Of a stretch of 64,000 nucleotides of DNA, positions 45,688-54,031 are shown one piece after another (position 1 is the stretch's first letter; each line of letters opens with the position of its first letter). A program made the position numbers and the translations under genes. The notes under the pieces were generated by a model. It made no database searches and had not been told where the DNA came from. It was given only the letters and a program-made list of their open reading frames with translations. The stretch lies in the NCBI GenBank assembly GCA_964612555.1, contig CAZTBW010000006.1:124001-188000 (forward strand), given 5' to 3'. Source of the stretch: DAOLCO01 sp964612555. Its GTDB lineage: Bacteria > Bdellovibrionota_C > UBA2361 > SZUA-149 > DAOLCO01.

Positions 45688-46152
45688 ATGGTATCAGATT
45701 CCAGGGGATTTTCTATTCTCGAATTGCTTTTTACAATTGTGATCATAGGTATCCTGTCATCTATATTGACCAAGTCCTATTCGATTTATAAGGAAAAAGC
45801 GCAGCATAGTAATGCCATGACCCTCTTTGGGCAAGCCAGAACAGCACTTGAAGGTGGGAAAATATCAAGTGAGTCTTTTCCTGATGAGATTATGACTGTC
45901 GAACATATGGGTCCGGGGCTTGCAGAAGGAGAGTTTGGACAACTCCTGTTACAAGGGATTGTGCTACCTGAAAATATGCGCGTGTTTCTCCGCCATACCC
46001 CAAACTGTGAAAATGATTTGTGCGTAGAAGATGTTTTAACGGTACGCCACTGCCAAACTAAAAAAATGGCTACTCTGACACAGTTTCGTTCGGGTTCATA
46101 TGTTATGAATTTGAACGCTGAAGCTGCCGAACCTTGTGCTGCTGTAGAGTAA
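45688..46152 (+). CDS. Type IV pilin-like protein
   Basis: A 154-residue protein with a prepilin signal: a short leader MVSDSRG, then FSILELLFTIVIIGIL, with cleavage after Gly 7 and Glu at mature position 5. The hydrophobic helix and the glycine cleavage site are type IV pilin or pseudopilin hallmarks. Cys residues late in the sequence could form a disulphide loop. No other pilus genes are near, so it is probably a minor or orphan pilin. An AGGGGC ribosome binding site precedes the ATG. Confidence 0.85.
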   Translation: MVSDSRGFSILELLFTIVIIGILSSILTKSYSIYKEKAQHSNAMTLFGQARTALEGGKISSESFPDEIMTVEHMGPGLAEGEFGQLLLQGIVLPENMRVFLRHTPNCENDLCVEDVLTVRHCQTKKMATLTQFRSGSYVMNLNAEAAEPCAAVE

Positions 46153-46162
46153 GGAGTTTCAA

Positions 46163-47434
46163 CTACATAGGTAGTTGTGCAAAAAGCTCTGCTGTGGGGA
46201 GGAGTTGTTTTGTTAGTTGAGGTTTTGTGAGGGTGGTGTAGTGGGAGATTTTATCGAGGGTTTCGCCTTCCAGGTCAGAAGGGAGTAGGCGGTACTGATT
46301 TAAAACGAATTCTTTATAGGTAGTGCTGGCGGTGTCTACCCAGCATTGTTCAACTTCATTTTTATGATTGAGGATACTCTGAAGGGGTACTTCACGGTTT
46401 GGTTCGAGTAAGAGGGGCTGAGGCATGCGTTCTTCTTGTGAACAAAGATAGCCCGCCCGGGTTCCGTAATCTTTAGCAAGTGCAAGGTCTTTTTCGTCGG
46501 GGGTTTCTGCTCGTGCATAGTATCCTATGGAACGACAGCCAACCTGAAGAGGTACACCAAATGGAGCGATGTGGTATGATTTCAGAATATCTGAAACAGT
46601 ATCTTTTAAGGAGGCTTCAAGGTGTGTTTTGGTAAAGTCAATTCTTTGAAGACCAAGTCCTTTTACGAATTTTACCCCGATTTTCTTCTGCGCTTTTTCA
46701 TCAAGACAATCCATGATTCCTTCAGCAAGTAAGGCGGTGCCGAATGAACCGGTGAGAGCCAGTTGCTTGAGTGCACTTGCCACTATCAACATACTGAGCT
46801 CTTTAAAGCTCAATTTTTTCTCTCCAAATTCTTCTCGTATGAGTGCAAGCCCCGGTTTTTCACGAAGCCCCGTATGGAGGCAAAGCTGACCGACTTCTCT
46901 GCCCAGTATTTTTACAATATAGGGTGAGCCGTAAAGACTGGTCTCGTTATTATACGCCCTGAAAACCTTACAGGAATGATTCAGAGTGGAAGAGAACCCA
47001 AGGTTATAAAACGGCTCAACACAATCCCCGTCCATAGTTTTTAATATTTGTACAAGATGAGTGAAGTAGGAAGGATTGTGCCTGAATAAATTAATTAAAG
47101 CGGAGGCGGAACCATTACCTCCTATTACGATGAGCCGATTGATCTGTTTTTCTTTTAATTGAGCAATGACGGTATCAAGCTCTTCTTTTGATCGTTTCGG
47201 AAGCCTTCGATCGGTGACATATCTCGTATGAGATTCTGTCTCTATTGCAGATATTTCCTGGGGCAGGATTTCAAACACTCCTTTTAAGCCATGATTAAGA
47301 ATAGCTCCCCAACCCCCGCTGAGCATGTAGGGGGTACCCCCACTCGAAATTATCTTTTCTGCTGCTGACGATATTGCACAGTTAAGGAGTTTCCCTGAAA
47401 TGGCACCGCCAGTAACAACTATTCCAACATTCAA
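46163..47434 (-). CDS. Divergent 6-phosphofructokinase family protein
   Basis: A 423-residue phosphofructokinase-like protein. GGNGSAS at 105-111 stands where PFKs have GGDGS, replacing the metal-binding Asp by Asn; TMDGD at 133-137 keeps the catalytic Asp region (TIDND); LGFSST near 148 and ILGREVGQ near 175 resemble the fructose-phosphate-binding GF.TA and MGR segments. The level of change makes it unclear if it uses ATP or pyrophosphate, or is a functional PFK. It has no neighbour of glycolysis. Confidence 0.7.
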   Translation of the reverse strand: MNVGIVVTGGAISGKLLNCAISSAAEKIISSGGTPYMLSGGWGAILNHGLKGVFEILPQEISAIETESHTRYVTDRRLPKRSKEELDTVIAQLKEKQINRLIVIGGNGSASALINLFRHNPSYFTHLVQILKTMDGDCVEPFYNLGFSSTLNHSCKVFRAYNNETSLYGSPYIVKILGREVGQLCLHTGLREKPGLALIREEFGEKKLSFKELSMLIVASALKQLALTGSFGTALLAEGIMDCLDEKAQKKIGVKFVKGLGLQRIDFTKTHLEASLKDTVSDILKSYHIAPFGVPLQVGCRSIGYYARAETPDEKDLALAKDYGTRAGYLCSQEERMPQPLLLEPNREVPLQSILNHKNEVEQCWVDTASTTYKEFVLNQYRLLPSDLEGETLDKISHYTTLTKPQLTKQLLPTAELFAQLPM

Positions 47435-47446
47435 TCAGGATTTTCC

Positions 47447-48469
47447 TTATCTGGTTCCGTCTCTCAGAAAAAGGTACAAATCTGAGACGGGAGACCCCGG
47501 GTCAGTAGTTCGAAGACCATAGTTCTGTTCAGCAGGTGAAGTTTCGGCATATTGATAATAATAGAATCGTTCAATTGAAGGAATTTTGCTTTTCAGGAAG
47601 GGCCATGCGGTTTCTACATAGGCAAGTTGTTCATTTGGTCCTGTTTTACCCGATTCGGTTACCCAGATCGGTTTTCCTATGCCATTGAGGAAATCTCCAA
47701 CACCATTGGACGTTATAATAGTTTCGTATGAAGAAGAGTAATAATGTATATTCCAGACGTCAGTATAGCCTTCCGCGCCGAGGTCTCTTAAGCGCTGATT
47801 GTATCTCAAGGTGGTAGGAAAGCTTTGTTGGATGGAAGTTGTTGCGGTCATTATTGCAAGTTTACCCGGTGCAATGCGTTTTGAGGCAATATAACTTTCG
47901 GAGAGCATCTCAAAATAGTTTTCAGGTTCTCTAAGTCCAAGCACCTCGTCCTGGGAAAGGATAATCAGGTCGGGCTCATTAAAAATTTCAAAACCGATAA
48001 TCCTTGGGTTATTTCCGTATCTTTGTATGGTGGGCTTAAGCCATTGTTCTATCCAGGCTTTACGAGGATTTGGGTCTGCCCAGGTTCCAGGGTTTGTAAA
48101 CCAGCTTGGAGTGTGTGCAAGAACTACCAGCAGATTCACACCTGAAGGAGCCTGAGATGCGATATCGTCGTAGAATGAATAATCCGGGGTTGAACCGGGT
48201 GTAGGCTGTACCTCATCGCTCCATGCAAACAGCACACGAATGTGTTTTACCCCAAGATTTCCTGAAATATCATTGTACTGCTGCCCGATTGAGCCAAAGT
48301 GCTGCTGGTGTACGAAAAAATTGTTAACTCCTACGAGCTCTCTCTGGAGTGGCTGTCTGCCCGGAGGGCTCAGTGCGAGGTCAAGTAAATCTTTGGCATC
48401 CGAACATGCAAGACCTCCTGCGAGCAGAATACTTGCAATGATAAGACGGGGTAATTTAAATAAGCTCAT
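47447..48469 (-). CDS. Exported glycoside hydrolase, clan A
   Basis: A 340-residue protein with a signal peptide of about 21 residues (a possible Cys 22, though the lipobox is poor). TIM-barrel glycosidase features are seen: FEIFNEPDL with the acid/base Glu 165, and WVTESGK with the nucleophile Glu 272. This arrangement fits GH5/GH39-like families. GAGGAA six bases before the ATG supports the start. The substrate, perhaps an exopolysaccharide, is unknown. Confidence 0.78.
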   Translation of the reverse strand: MSLFKLPRLIIASILLAGGLACSDAKDLLDLALSPPGRQPLQRELVGVNNFFVHQQHFGSIGQQYNDISGNLGVKHIRVLFAWSDEVQPTPGSTPDYSFYDDIASQAPSGVNLLVVLAHTPSWFTNPGTWADPNPRKAWIEQWLKPTIQRYGNNPRIIGFEIFNEPDLIILSQDEVLGLREPENYFEMLSESYIASKRIAPGKLAIMTATTSIQQSFPTTLRYNQRLRDLGAEGYTDVWNIHYYSSSYETIITSNGVGDFLNGIGKPIWVTESGKTGPNEQLAYVETAWPFLKSKIPSIERFYYYQYAETSPAEQNYGLRTTDPGSPVSDLYLFLRDGTR

Positions 48470-48775
48470 AAATCATTCCTCTGTTATGACATTTCTTTTG
48501 TCACGAAGTTTTAAACCATTCTATATCGTTACTCTATATTGTGATGATTCAGAACCAGATAAAAGTGCAGTCAGTGAAAATTTATACATGAAACACTTGT
48601 TGAAAAGATATTATTTTAGTGTTAGTAATCCTGCTTCCATTATCACACAAAAAAGTGAGTTTATAACTTTTTTTTCAACTTTCTGAGTAATTTGCTTTAT
48701 TTTTAACATCAAATAGAGGTAAAGGTACACATAAATATTTTTAGATACGTAATCAGGAGATAGAATTTAGATTTC
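48470..48775. other. 306-base intergenic region, no gene seen
   Basis: This gap separates the glycoside hydrolase and infC, divergently transcribed. It is A/T-rich and must hold both promoters, but I find no strong -35/-10 pair. AGGAG lies 16 bases before the infC ATG, further than usual. No tRNA or structured RNA was recognised. Confidence 0.5.
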
Positions 48776-49330
48776 ATGCAAAGAAGAGGAAATGTTCGAA
48801 AGTCGCCTAGTGAAGAGGCAGAAAAGCACAGAATTAATGAAAATATAACCGCTCCTGAAGTACGACTCATTTTAGATACTGGTGAACAAAGAGGAGTTGT
48901 CTCTCTGAAAGAGGCACTTCGGATTGCTGATGAGGCAGGGCTTGATCTGGTCGAGCTCGCTCCTGATGCCACACCGCCGGTATGCCGTCTGATAGATTAT
49001 GGGAAGCTTAAATATCGTGAGCAGAAAAAAGCCGCCGAAGCTCGAAAGAAAACTGTAGTACAGGCAGTTAAGGAAATCAGGATTCGCTATAGTACGGACT
49101 CGCACGATCTTGAAACGAAGGTCAAACATGCCAAGCGTTTTATGCAGGAAGGAGACAAGGTACGCTTCTCAATGAGATTTCGAGGTAGAGAAGTGGTCTA
49201 TAAAGAGCTTGGCGATGAGATTTTTGAAAAATTAATCGAGTTGCTTGAAGAAGACGGAATGGTTGAGGAGCGTGCTCCGCTCATGAATCAAAAGATGCAT
49301 ATTACTTTTGGTCCTAAAACCGGAAAGTAA
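48776..49330 (+). CDS. infC: Translation initiation factor IF-3
   Basis: A 184-residue IF-3, which prevents early ribosomal subunit joining and checks the start codon. The N domain runs HRINENITAPEVRLI, with LDLVELAPDATPPVCRLIDYGK at its end; the linker is rich in Lys/Ala; the C domain follows with VKEIRIRY, FSMRFRGRE and QKMHITFGPK. The ATG is canonical rather than the rare start codon used in E. coli. rpmI and rplT do not follow it; the next gene is convergent. Confidence 0.97.
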   Translation: MQRRGNVRKSPSEEAEKHRINENITAPEVRLILDTGEQRGVVSLKEALRIADEAGLDLVELAPDATPPVCRLIDYGKLKYREQKKAAEARKKTVVQAVKEIRIRYSTDSHDLETKVKHAKRFMQEGDKVRFSMRFRGREVVYKELGDEIFEKLIELLEEDGMVEERAPLMNQKMHITFGPKTGK

Positions 49331-49353
49331 ATAGTCAATCTTATTTCCCCTTT

Positions 49354-49992
49354 TTATTTTTTCCCTTTTGTTTCTTCCGCTTTCTTTGTCGGTTCGGTTT
49401 TCTTCGGCTCAACTTTGAGAGGAGTGTCTGGAGAGCTGAAAACTTCACAAATAATGTCTGAGCTTGATGCGCTCAGACAGGTGCCTGCGGATTCTTTGCA
49501 GGATTCCATAATGCTTTTCTGAAGCGTCCGTTTCGCCTCAAAATCAAGAAGCTGAAAGCGAGATGCGTGTGCCTGAAGTTGCTTTGATTCACAGGAAGCC
49601 GCGGAATGTTTTGTACGACACTTTTCAAGGGCTTCGGATTTACCTTGATCAAGTCTCCTTTCAAGAAACTGTTTTGTTTGAGTACCCCTTTTCCCACGTT
49701 CTACAAGGGTAGTAAAAAATTCTTTTTTCTCTTCATGGGTAACAGGTGTGCTTTCAGGGGCAGGTGTTTCCGGAGGATTTTCTTTTACGGTTTTCTCAGT
49801 TGATTTCCAGTGATAGAAAATATCGGTACTGCAACTGAAGACTTCACCTGGGTCGAGTGCTTTGGTGAGTATGTCCGCCTGAGGTTCCGTAGTATCAGAG
49901 CTTTCTTCTGCTTTTGCTGTAAAAGTAGAGGTAAAAGTATGTGCCAGCAACAGAGCGCAGACAGTAAAAAGAATTTTTTTTGGTGATATCAT
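49354..49992 (-). CDS. Hypothetical secreted protein
   Basis: A 212-residue protein I do not recognise. It has a signal peptide ending near AKA (residue 28), then a Pro/Glu/Thr-rich region and a mainly helical part with six Cys residues (such as ALEKCRTKHSAASCESKQ). The C-terminal tail is Lys/Glu-rich. It converges with infC. No function is proposed. Confidence 0.5.
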   Translation of the reverse strand: MISPKKILFTVCALLLAHTFTSTFTAKAEESSDTTEPQADILTKALDPGEVFSCSTDIFYHWKSTEKTVKENPPETPAPESTPVTHEEKKEFFTTLVERGKRGTQTKQFLERRLDQGKSEALEKCRTKHSAASCESKQLQAHASRFQLLDFEAKRTLQKSIMESCKESAGTCLSASSSDIICEVFSSPDTPLKVEPKKTEPTKKAEETKGKK

Positions 49993-50012
49993 ATTTGTTA
50001 CTATCCTATGTG

Positions 50013-50561
50013 CTATACACTTAATGCGGGAACACCGTTAAAAGAGCCGAATTTCCCTTTTCGCCGTTTTAATTCATTTTGTAAAATGTTTCTCAGTCCT
50101 TGTATTCTTGTTCTTTCGAGAACCATAACAGTCCCCGCAATACCTGCCCCCAGGGAAGCGGAGCCCGCAGAGTATGTGCTATATATGATACTTCCAGAGA
50201 GAGGTGTGGTGCCACAAAAAATAAGCGTAAATATTATTCCAGCGCTTAACAAGGGAAAATAAAGTTTGTCAGGAAAACTGAGTTCTATTTGCCTAAGCAG
50301 CGGGTTCTCTTCAAGGTCTTCTTTTTTTTCGCAAAGGGATTTTTCTATTTCCATAAGATCAGGTGTGGTAATTGAGGCAAGTGAAGCCCTGATGTAGTCA
50401 TCCAGGGGATGAAAGAACTCTTTTCTGAACTGTTTTCTTTGAGAGGTCAGGGGGAGCAGGGGCACCCCAATCCAGAAAACAGAAACTTCTATTGTTAGCC
50501 ACATATTTGCGACTGTTTCTATGTTGTAATTAGTTCTGGCTTTGTCTTTTTCGCTTGGCAT
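50013..50561 (-). CDS. Hypothetical membrane protein
   Basis: A 182-residue protein with two hydrophobic stretches, at about 21-38 (LTIEVSVFWIGVPLLPL) and 98-150, suggesting two or three membrane segments. The rest is charged. It is 20 bases upstream of the previous gene on the same strand, so they may share a transcript. I do not recognise the family. Confidence 0.5.
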   Translation of the reverse strand: MPSEKDKARTNYNIETVANMWLTIEVSVFWIGVPLLPLTSQRKQFRKEFFHPLDDYIRASLASITTPDLMEIEKSLCEKKEDLEENPLLRQIELSFPDKLYFPLLSAGIIFTLIFCGTTPLSGSIIYSTYSAGSASLGAGIAGTVMVLERTRIQGLRNILQNELKRRKGKFGSFNGVPALSV

Positions 50562-50685
50562 GCATTGTAAGAATACAAAATTATTGTACTTTTTGCTACG
50601 GTGATTAAGACTTCTCGAGATAATAATTTGTTAACTCTGAATGTCCTGCGTATCATCTAAACCATTGAGTATATTTGAAGAAATA

Positions 50686-50721
50686 ATGAAAGGGTTAGAG
50701 AAGGTTATCTCAAGTTTTTAA
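50686..50721 (+). CDS. Possible 11-residue leader ORF
   Basis: ATGAAAGGG opens an 11-codon frame ending in TAA exactly before the Omp85 ATG (TAAATG). Such a short ORF can couple translation to the next gene. Chance is quite possible. Confidence 0.2.
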   Translation: MKGLEKVISSF

Positions 50722-52470
50722 ATGGGCTTTTTAAAAATTCCAAAGAGTTTTAGTTGGACTATTCCCAGGACTGCTCTGGTTCTTTTTCTTGTTTCTTTTT
50801 TATCTGAAGCTTCAGCAGAAGAAACCCGCAGCATCAGAAATATACGTATTATTGTTCGTGATATCTTTGATGAAAAAGATATAGGTCTGCCGTATCGTGC
50901 CGCAAATAGCATCAAGGTTAACACTAAGGAAGACATAGTTAAAAGAGAACTCCTTTTTAAAGAGGGTGATGTGTATGACCCTTTTGTCATACAGGAAAGT
51001 GGTCGTAACCTTCGTTCCCTTCCTTTTTTGCGTGAGATAGACATTATTGAAGTGCCGGATGGAGAATATGTTGATGTAGTAGTTAGTGTACAGGATACCT
51101 GGACGCTTTTTCCGATTATTTCACTTTCTTCGGGGGGAGGAGTTGATAAGAAAGCTGCGGGCATTGTTGAGGGTAATTTTCTTGGATATGGGAAGCGGGT
51201 TGAAGGGCTTGTTTCTGATGATGAGGGACGAAGGACATATGAGGTGGTGCTGGATGATCGCAGGCTTTTTGGTACACTCCAGAGATTTACTGTGGGACAT
51301 TTTGAGCGTTCAGACGGGAGAGAAAGTGTACTTTCCTGGGGGCGTCCCTTTAGAAGTCTTGTTGATGAAAGCGGGTGGTTCACTGATTTTCAGTCTTCTG
51401 ATCTCGTTGGAAGAATGTTTGAAGCCGGTGATGAGCGATTTATTTTCAGACATAAACGCCTGAGCGCAATGGGGGGCTATACCATCTCTGCGGGTTCTCC
51501 TTCGGAACTCCTGCGTCGCTTCACCTTTGGGTATCGTTTCACTAATGAAGAATTTTCAGATGCCGAGGATTCGGATTATTCATCTATCAATATTGACCCT
51601 TCTGATTTACATCCTCGTGGCGGGGTGCTTGCAGAGGATAGAAGGTTCAGCGGTCCTGTCTTTTCGTATCAAAGAATAAAACCGGATTTTATTTCTCTTA
51701 ATTATGTCGATTTTTTTGATCGTTATGAAGATTATAATCTTGGAAATGAATTTATTGCCAATATGCATGTTTCACCAAAACTTCTGGGTTCCATGCGTGA
51801 TGGGATTAATGTAAGAGTCAGTAATTCTGCCGGGCACAGGCTTGGAGCCTCAAAGTTTGTCAGAGGTCTTATGAGCGCTTCTATGCGTTTTCAGCAAGAT
51901 TCGGTGAGGCAGATCATTTTGAGCGCGCAAGGTCGGTACTATAATGTTCTTGGACCTCAGTACCTGGGAGGAGTATTTCTTGGTCAGCACACTCTTGCTG
52001 CGGGAACGCTCTTTGAATCCGGTTATTCACTTGATCGGGATATGGAGTTTATGCTGGGGGCAGGTAGCGGGCTTAGAGGGTACAAAGACCGTGCATTTAC
52101 AGGAGCACATAAATTTTCTCTTAATCTGGAAGACAGATTTCATCTTATTGATGAGGTTGCAAAACTGGTGAGTGTGGGGGGAGCTGTCTTTACTGATGTA
52201 GGGGCAATTGGAAGAGATCATCTCAGTGATATGACTAAAAATGGTTTTTATGCGAACGTGGGGGTTGGGCTTAGACTTGGGCTGGTTCGCTCCTCCGGTG
52301 GTACGGTTGTTCGGGTTGATCTTGCATTTCCCCTCAGAGACGGTCCTGATGGCAGTGGCAGATTTGAACCACAACTGCTGATCACAACCGGACAACTGTT
52401 TAGAGCAGTGCTACGCTCAGATGCCCTTGGGCTCCAAACACCAGCTATCAGCTCAGGGTTTCAGCAGTAA
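50722..52470 (+). CDS. Omp85-family outer-membrane protein
   Basis: A 582-residue protein with a signal peptide ending near ASA (residue 32). One POTRA-like domain covers about 35-115 (RELLFKEGDVYDPFVIQESGRNLRSLPFL). The rest is a beta barrel, with GLRGYKDRAFTGAHKFSLNLE near 450 matching the (V)RGF/Y-containing lid loop of BamA/TamA/TpsB proteins, and a C terminus ending at a barrel strand. With only one POTRA it is not BamA itself; a TamA-like or two-partner-secretion role is possible. Confidence 0.8.
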   Translation: MGFLKIPKSFSWTIPRTALVLFLVSFLSEASAEETRSIRNIRIIVRDIFDEKDIGLPYRAANSIKVNTKEDIVKRELLFKEGDVYDPFVIQESGRNLRSLPFLREIDIIEVPDGEYVDVVVSVQDTWTLFPIISLSSGGGVDKKAAGIVEGNFLGYGKRVEGLVSDDEGRRTYEVVLDDRRLFGTLQRFTVGHFERSDGRESVLSWGRPFRSLVDESGWFTDFQSSDLVGRMFEAGDERFIFRHKRLSAMGGYTISAGSPSELLRRFTFGYRFTNEEFSDAEDSDYSSINIDPSDLHPRGGVLAEDRRFSGPVFSYQRIKPDFISLNYVDFFDRYEDYNLGNEFIANMHVSPKLLGSMRDGINVRVSNSAGHRLGASKFVRGLMSASMRFQQDSVRQIILSAQGRYYNVLGPQYLGGVFLGQHTLAAGTLFESGYSLDRDMEFMLGAGSGLRGYKDRAFTGAHKFSLNLEDRFHLIDEVAKLVSVGGAVFTDVGAIGRDHLSDMTKNGFYANVGVGLRLGLVRSSGGTVVRVDLAFPLRDGPDGSGRFEPQLLITTGQLFRAVLRSDALGLQTPAISSGFQQ

Positions 52471-52540
52471 GTTCAGAGTTGAAATAAATTTTTATTATTC
52501 GTATTCTTTAGGATATGATTCAGATAAAAAGGTAGGTAGT

Positions 52541-52921
52541 ATGAAACAACACACCAACGCACCTGGGGTGCCGGCTCCGGTTGGGGCGTATAGTCAGGCT
52601 ATTCAAAGTGGGTCGCTTCTTTTTTGTTCGGGACAGATTGGGATTAGTTCGGATACGGGTGTACTTGTGCAAGGTAGTTTTGCTGATGAAGTCAAACAAG
52701 TGCTGGAGAATATAGATGGGGTGCTTCGGCATGCCGGCTCTTCTCCTGAGAGAATTATCAGTACGAGTATCTTTCTTATTTCGATGGATGATTTTAAACA
52801 GGTGAATGAGCAATATGCTTCATTTGTATCCGCATCTTGCCCTCCTGCACGACAAACCGTTGCGGTCAAGGAACTTCCGCTTGGTGCTCGGGTTGAGATA
52901 TCGGTGATTGCTGAAGTTTAG
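52541..52921 (+). CDS. ridA: RidA family protein
   Basis: A 126-residue YjgF/Rid protein that hydrolyses reactive enamine/imine intermediates. The family segments are VGAYSQAIQSGSLLFCSGQIG and CPPARQTVAVKELPLGARVEISVIAEV, whose Arg binds the substrate carboxylate. A longer frame begins inside the Omp85 gene; the ATG at 52541 has AAGG upstream and gives the usual length. It is followed by the P-protein gene 19 bases on. Confidence 0.93.
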   Translation: MKQHTNAPGVPAPVGAYSQAIQSGSLLFCSGQIGISSDTGVLVQGSFADEVKQVLENIDGVLRHAGSSPERIISTSIFLISMDDFKQVNEQYASFVSASCPPARQTVAVKELPLGARVEISVIAEV

Positions 52922-52940
52922 AATATGGGGGTTGGGTAAT

Positions 52941-54029
52941 ATGTCAGAGGAACTCTCTAAAATCAGGGACGGAATTGATCGGATAGATGATGAGATTGCA
53001 GAGCTTCTATGTAAACGTGCAACGCTTGCTCGTGAAGTAAGAAAGATAAAAAAAGGGGGGCAACTTAGCACGTACGCACCGAGTAGAGAGAAAGAAATCG
53101 TTCAGAGGGTGCTTCCAAAATGTCTTGAAGCCGGGTTTTCCAGAGAGCATGTTGAAGGCGTGTTTCTCTCAGTGATTTCAGCATGCAGGGCAATTGTTGG
53201 AGATATTGAAGTATGTGTGAGTGGTTTTCCAGGGTCTCTTTCTTATGCTGCTGCAATCAGGCAATTTGGTACTTTGAAAAATATAGTATGTGTTCAGGAT
53301 ATAACCCAAATGCTTGCTCGTCTGGAGCAGGGGTTTTCTCAGTTTGTACTTCTTCCCGTTTCTGATGGTGAAGAAGGTATCTGTGCCTCGACTCTTGATT
53401 GTCTACTGTCTCATGACTTGAAAGTTGTGGCGGATAGAAAGCTGCATGAAGAATATAGTATTTATTCCTTTGAATCTGAAGCTTCATCTATTACTCACTT
53501 ATATGGAGAAGGAGATTCGCTGAGCTCTATCAATAATACCCTTCTTGAACTTTCTCCTTCGTCTCAAATACTGCTGCTGCCCCCAGAGATTCATACTCTT
53601 CAAGGGCTTCGCTCTTTACTTCAAAGTAAAAGTGGACTTGCGATTCTTGCTGCACCTGCTTTGGCTTCTATCCTGGATGTTCCTTGTGTACTTGAGCAGG
53701 TTCCCTTGAAAGAACCACGCACCCTTCGCTATTATGTTCTTGGTAAAGAGTTCTGTCCCCCAGGTGCTTCGTACACTACTGCGTTGGTATGTGCGCTTCG
53801 AGATACGGGCGGGGCGCTGCGTGAGCTTCTGGAGCCATTTTCAAAGCATGGGGTAAATCTTCTTACGTTAGAGTCAAAACATCCCAAGGGGGTGGCATGG
53901 GAGTGTATGTTCTTTTTAGAGCTTGAAGGAGGTTTGCATGAAGACTCTGTGAGCGCAGCTATTTCTGAAATTGAGAAGATATGTACTTTTACTAAAGTGT
54001 TTGGAAGTTTTCCCAGTGTGGCAATATAG
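52941..54029 (+). CDS. pheA: Chorismate mutase with degenerate prephenate dehydratase domain
   Basis: A 363-residue P-protein. The chorismate mutase domain at about 1-85 has IRDGIDRIDDEIAELLCKRATLAREV. An ACT domain at about 280-355 ends with ESKHPKGVAWECMFFLELEG. Between them the dehydratase domain keeps the length but not the key motifs: LLPVSDGEEG at 137-146 for VVPVENTxEG and LRYYVLG at 262-268 for the TRFxVxG. Dehydratase activity is thus doubtful. The ATG at 52941 is preferred over an in-frame one at 52908 because GGGTTGGG precedes it. Confidence 0.85.
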   Translation: MSEELSKIRDGIDRIDDEIAELLCKRATLAREVRKIKKGGQLSTYAPSREKEIVQRVLPKCLEAGFSREHVEGVFLSVISACRAIVGDIEVCVSGFPGSLSYAAAIRQFGTLKNIVCVQDITQMLARLEQGFSQFVLLPVSDGEEGICASTLDCLLSHDLKVVADRKLHEEYSIYSFESEASSITHLYGEGDSLSSINNTLLELSPSSQILLLPPEIHTLQGLRSLLQSKSGLAILAAPALASILDVPCVLEQVPLKEPRTLRYYVLGKEFCPPGASYTTALVCALRDTGGALRELLEPFSKHGVNLLTLESKHPKGVAWECMFFLELEGGLHEDSVSAAISEIEKICTFTKVFGSFPSVAI

Positions 54030-54031
54030 TC

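Noticed and set aside
50718..51383. Frame opposite the Omp85 gene
   Set aside because: It is Ser/Pro-rich nonsense antisense to a clear signal-peptide and POTRA protein.
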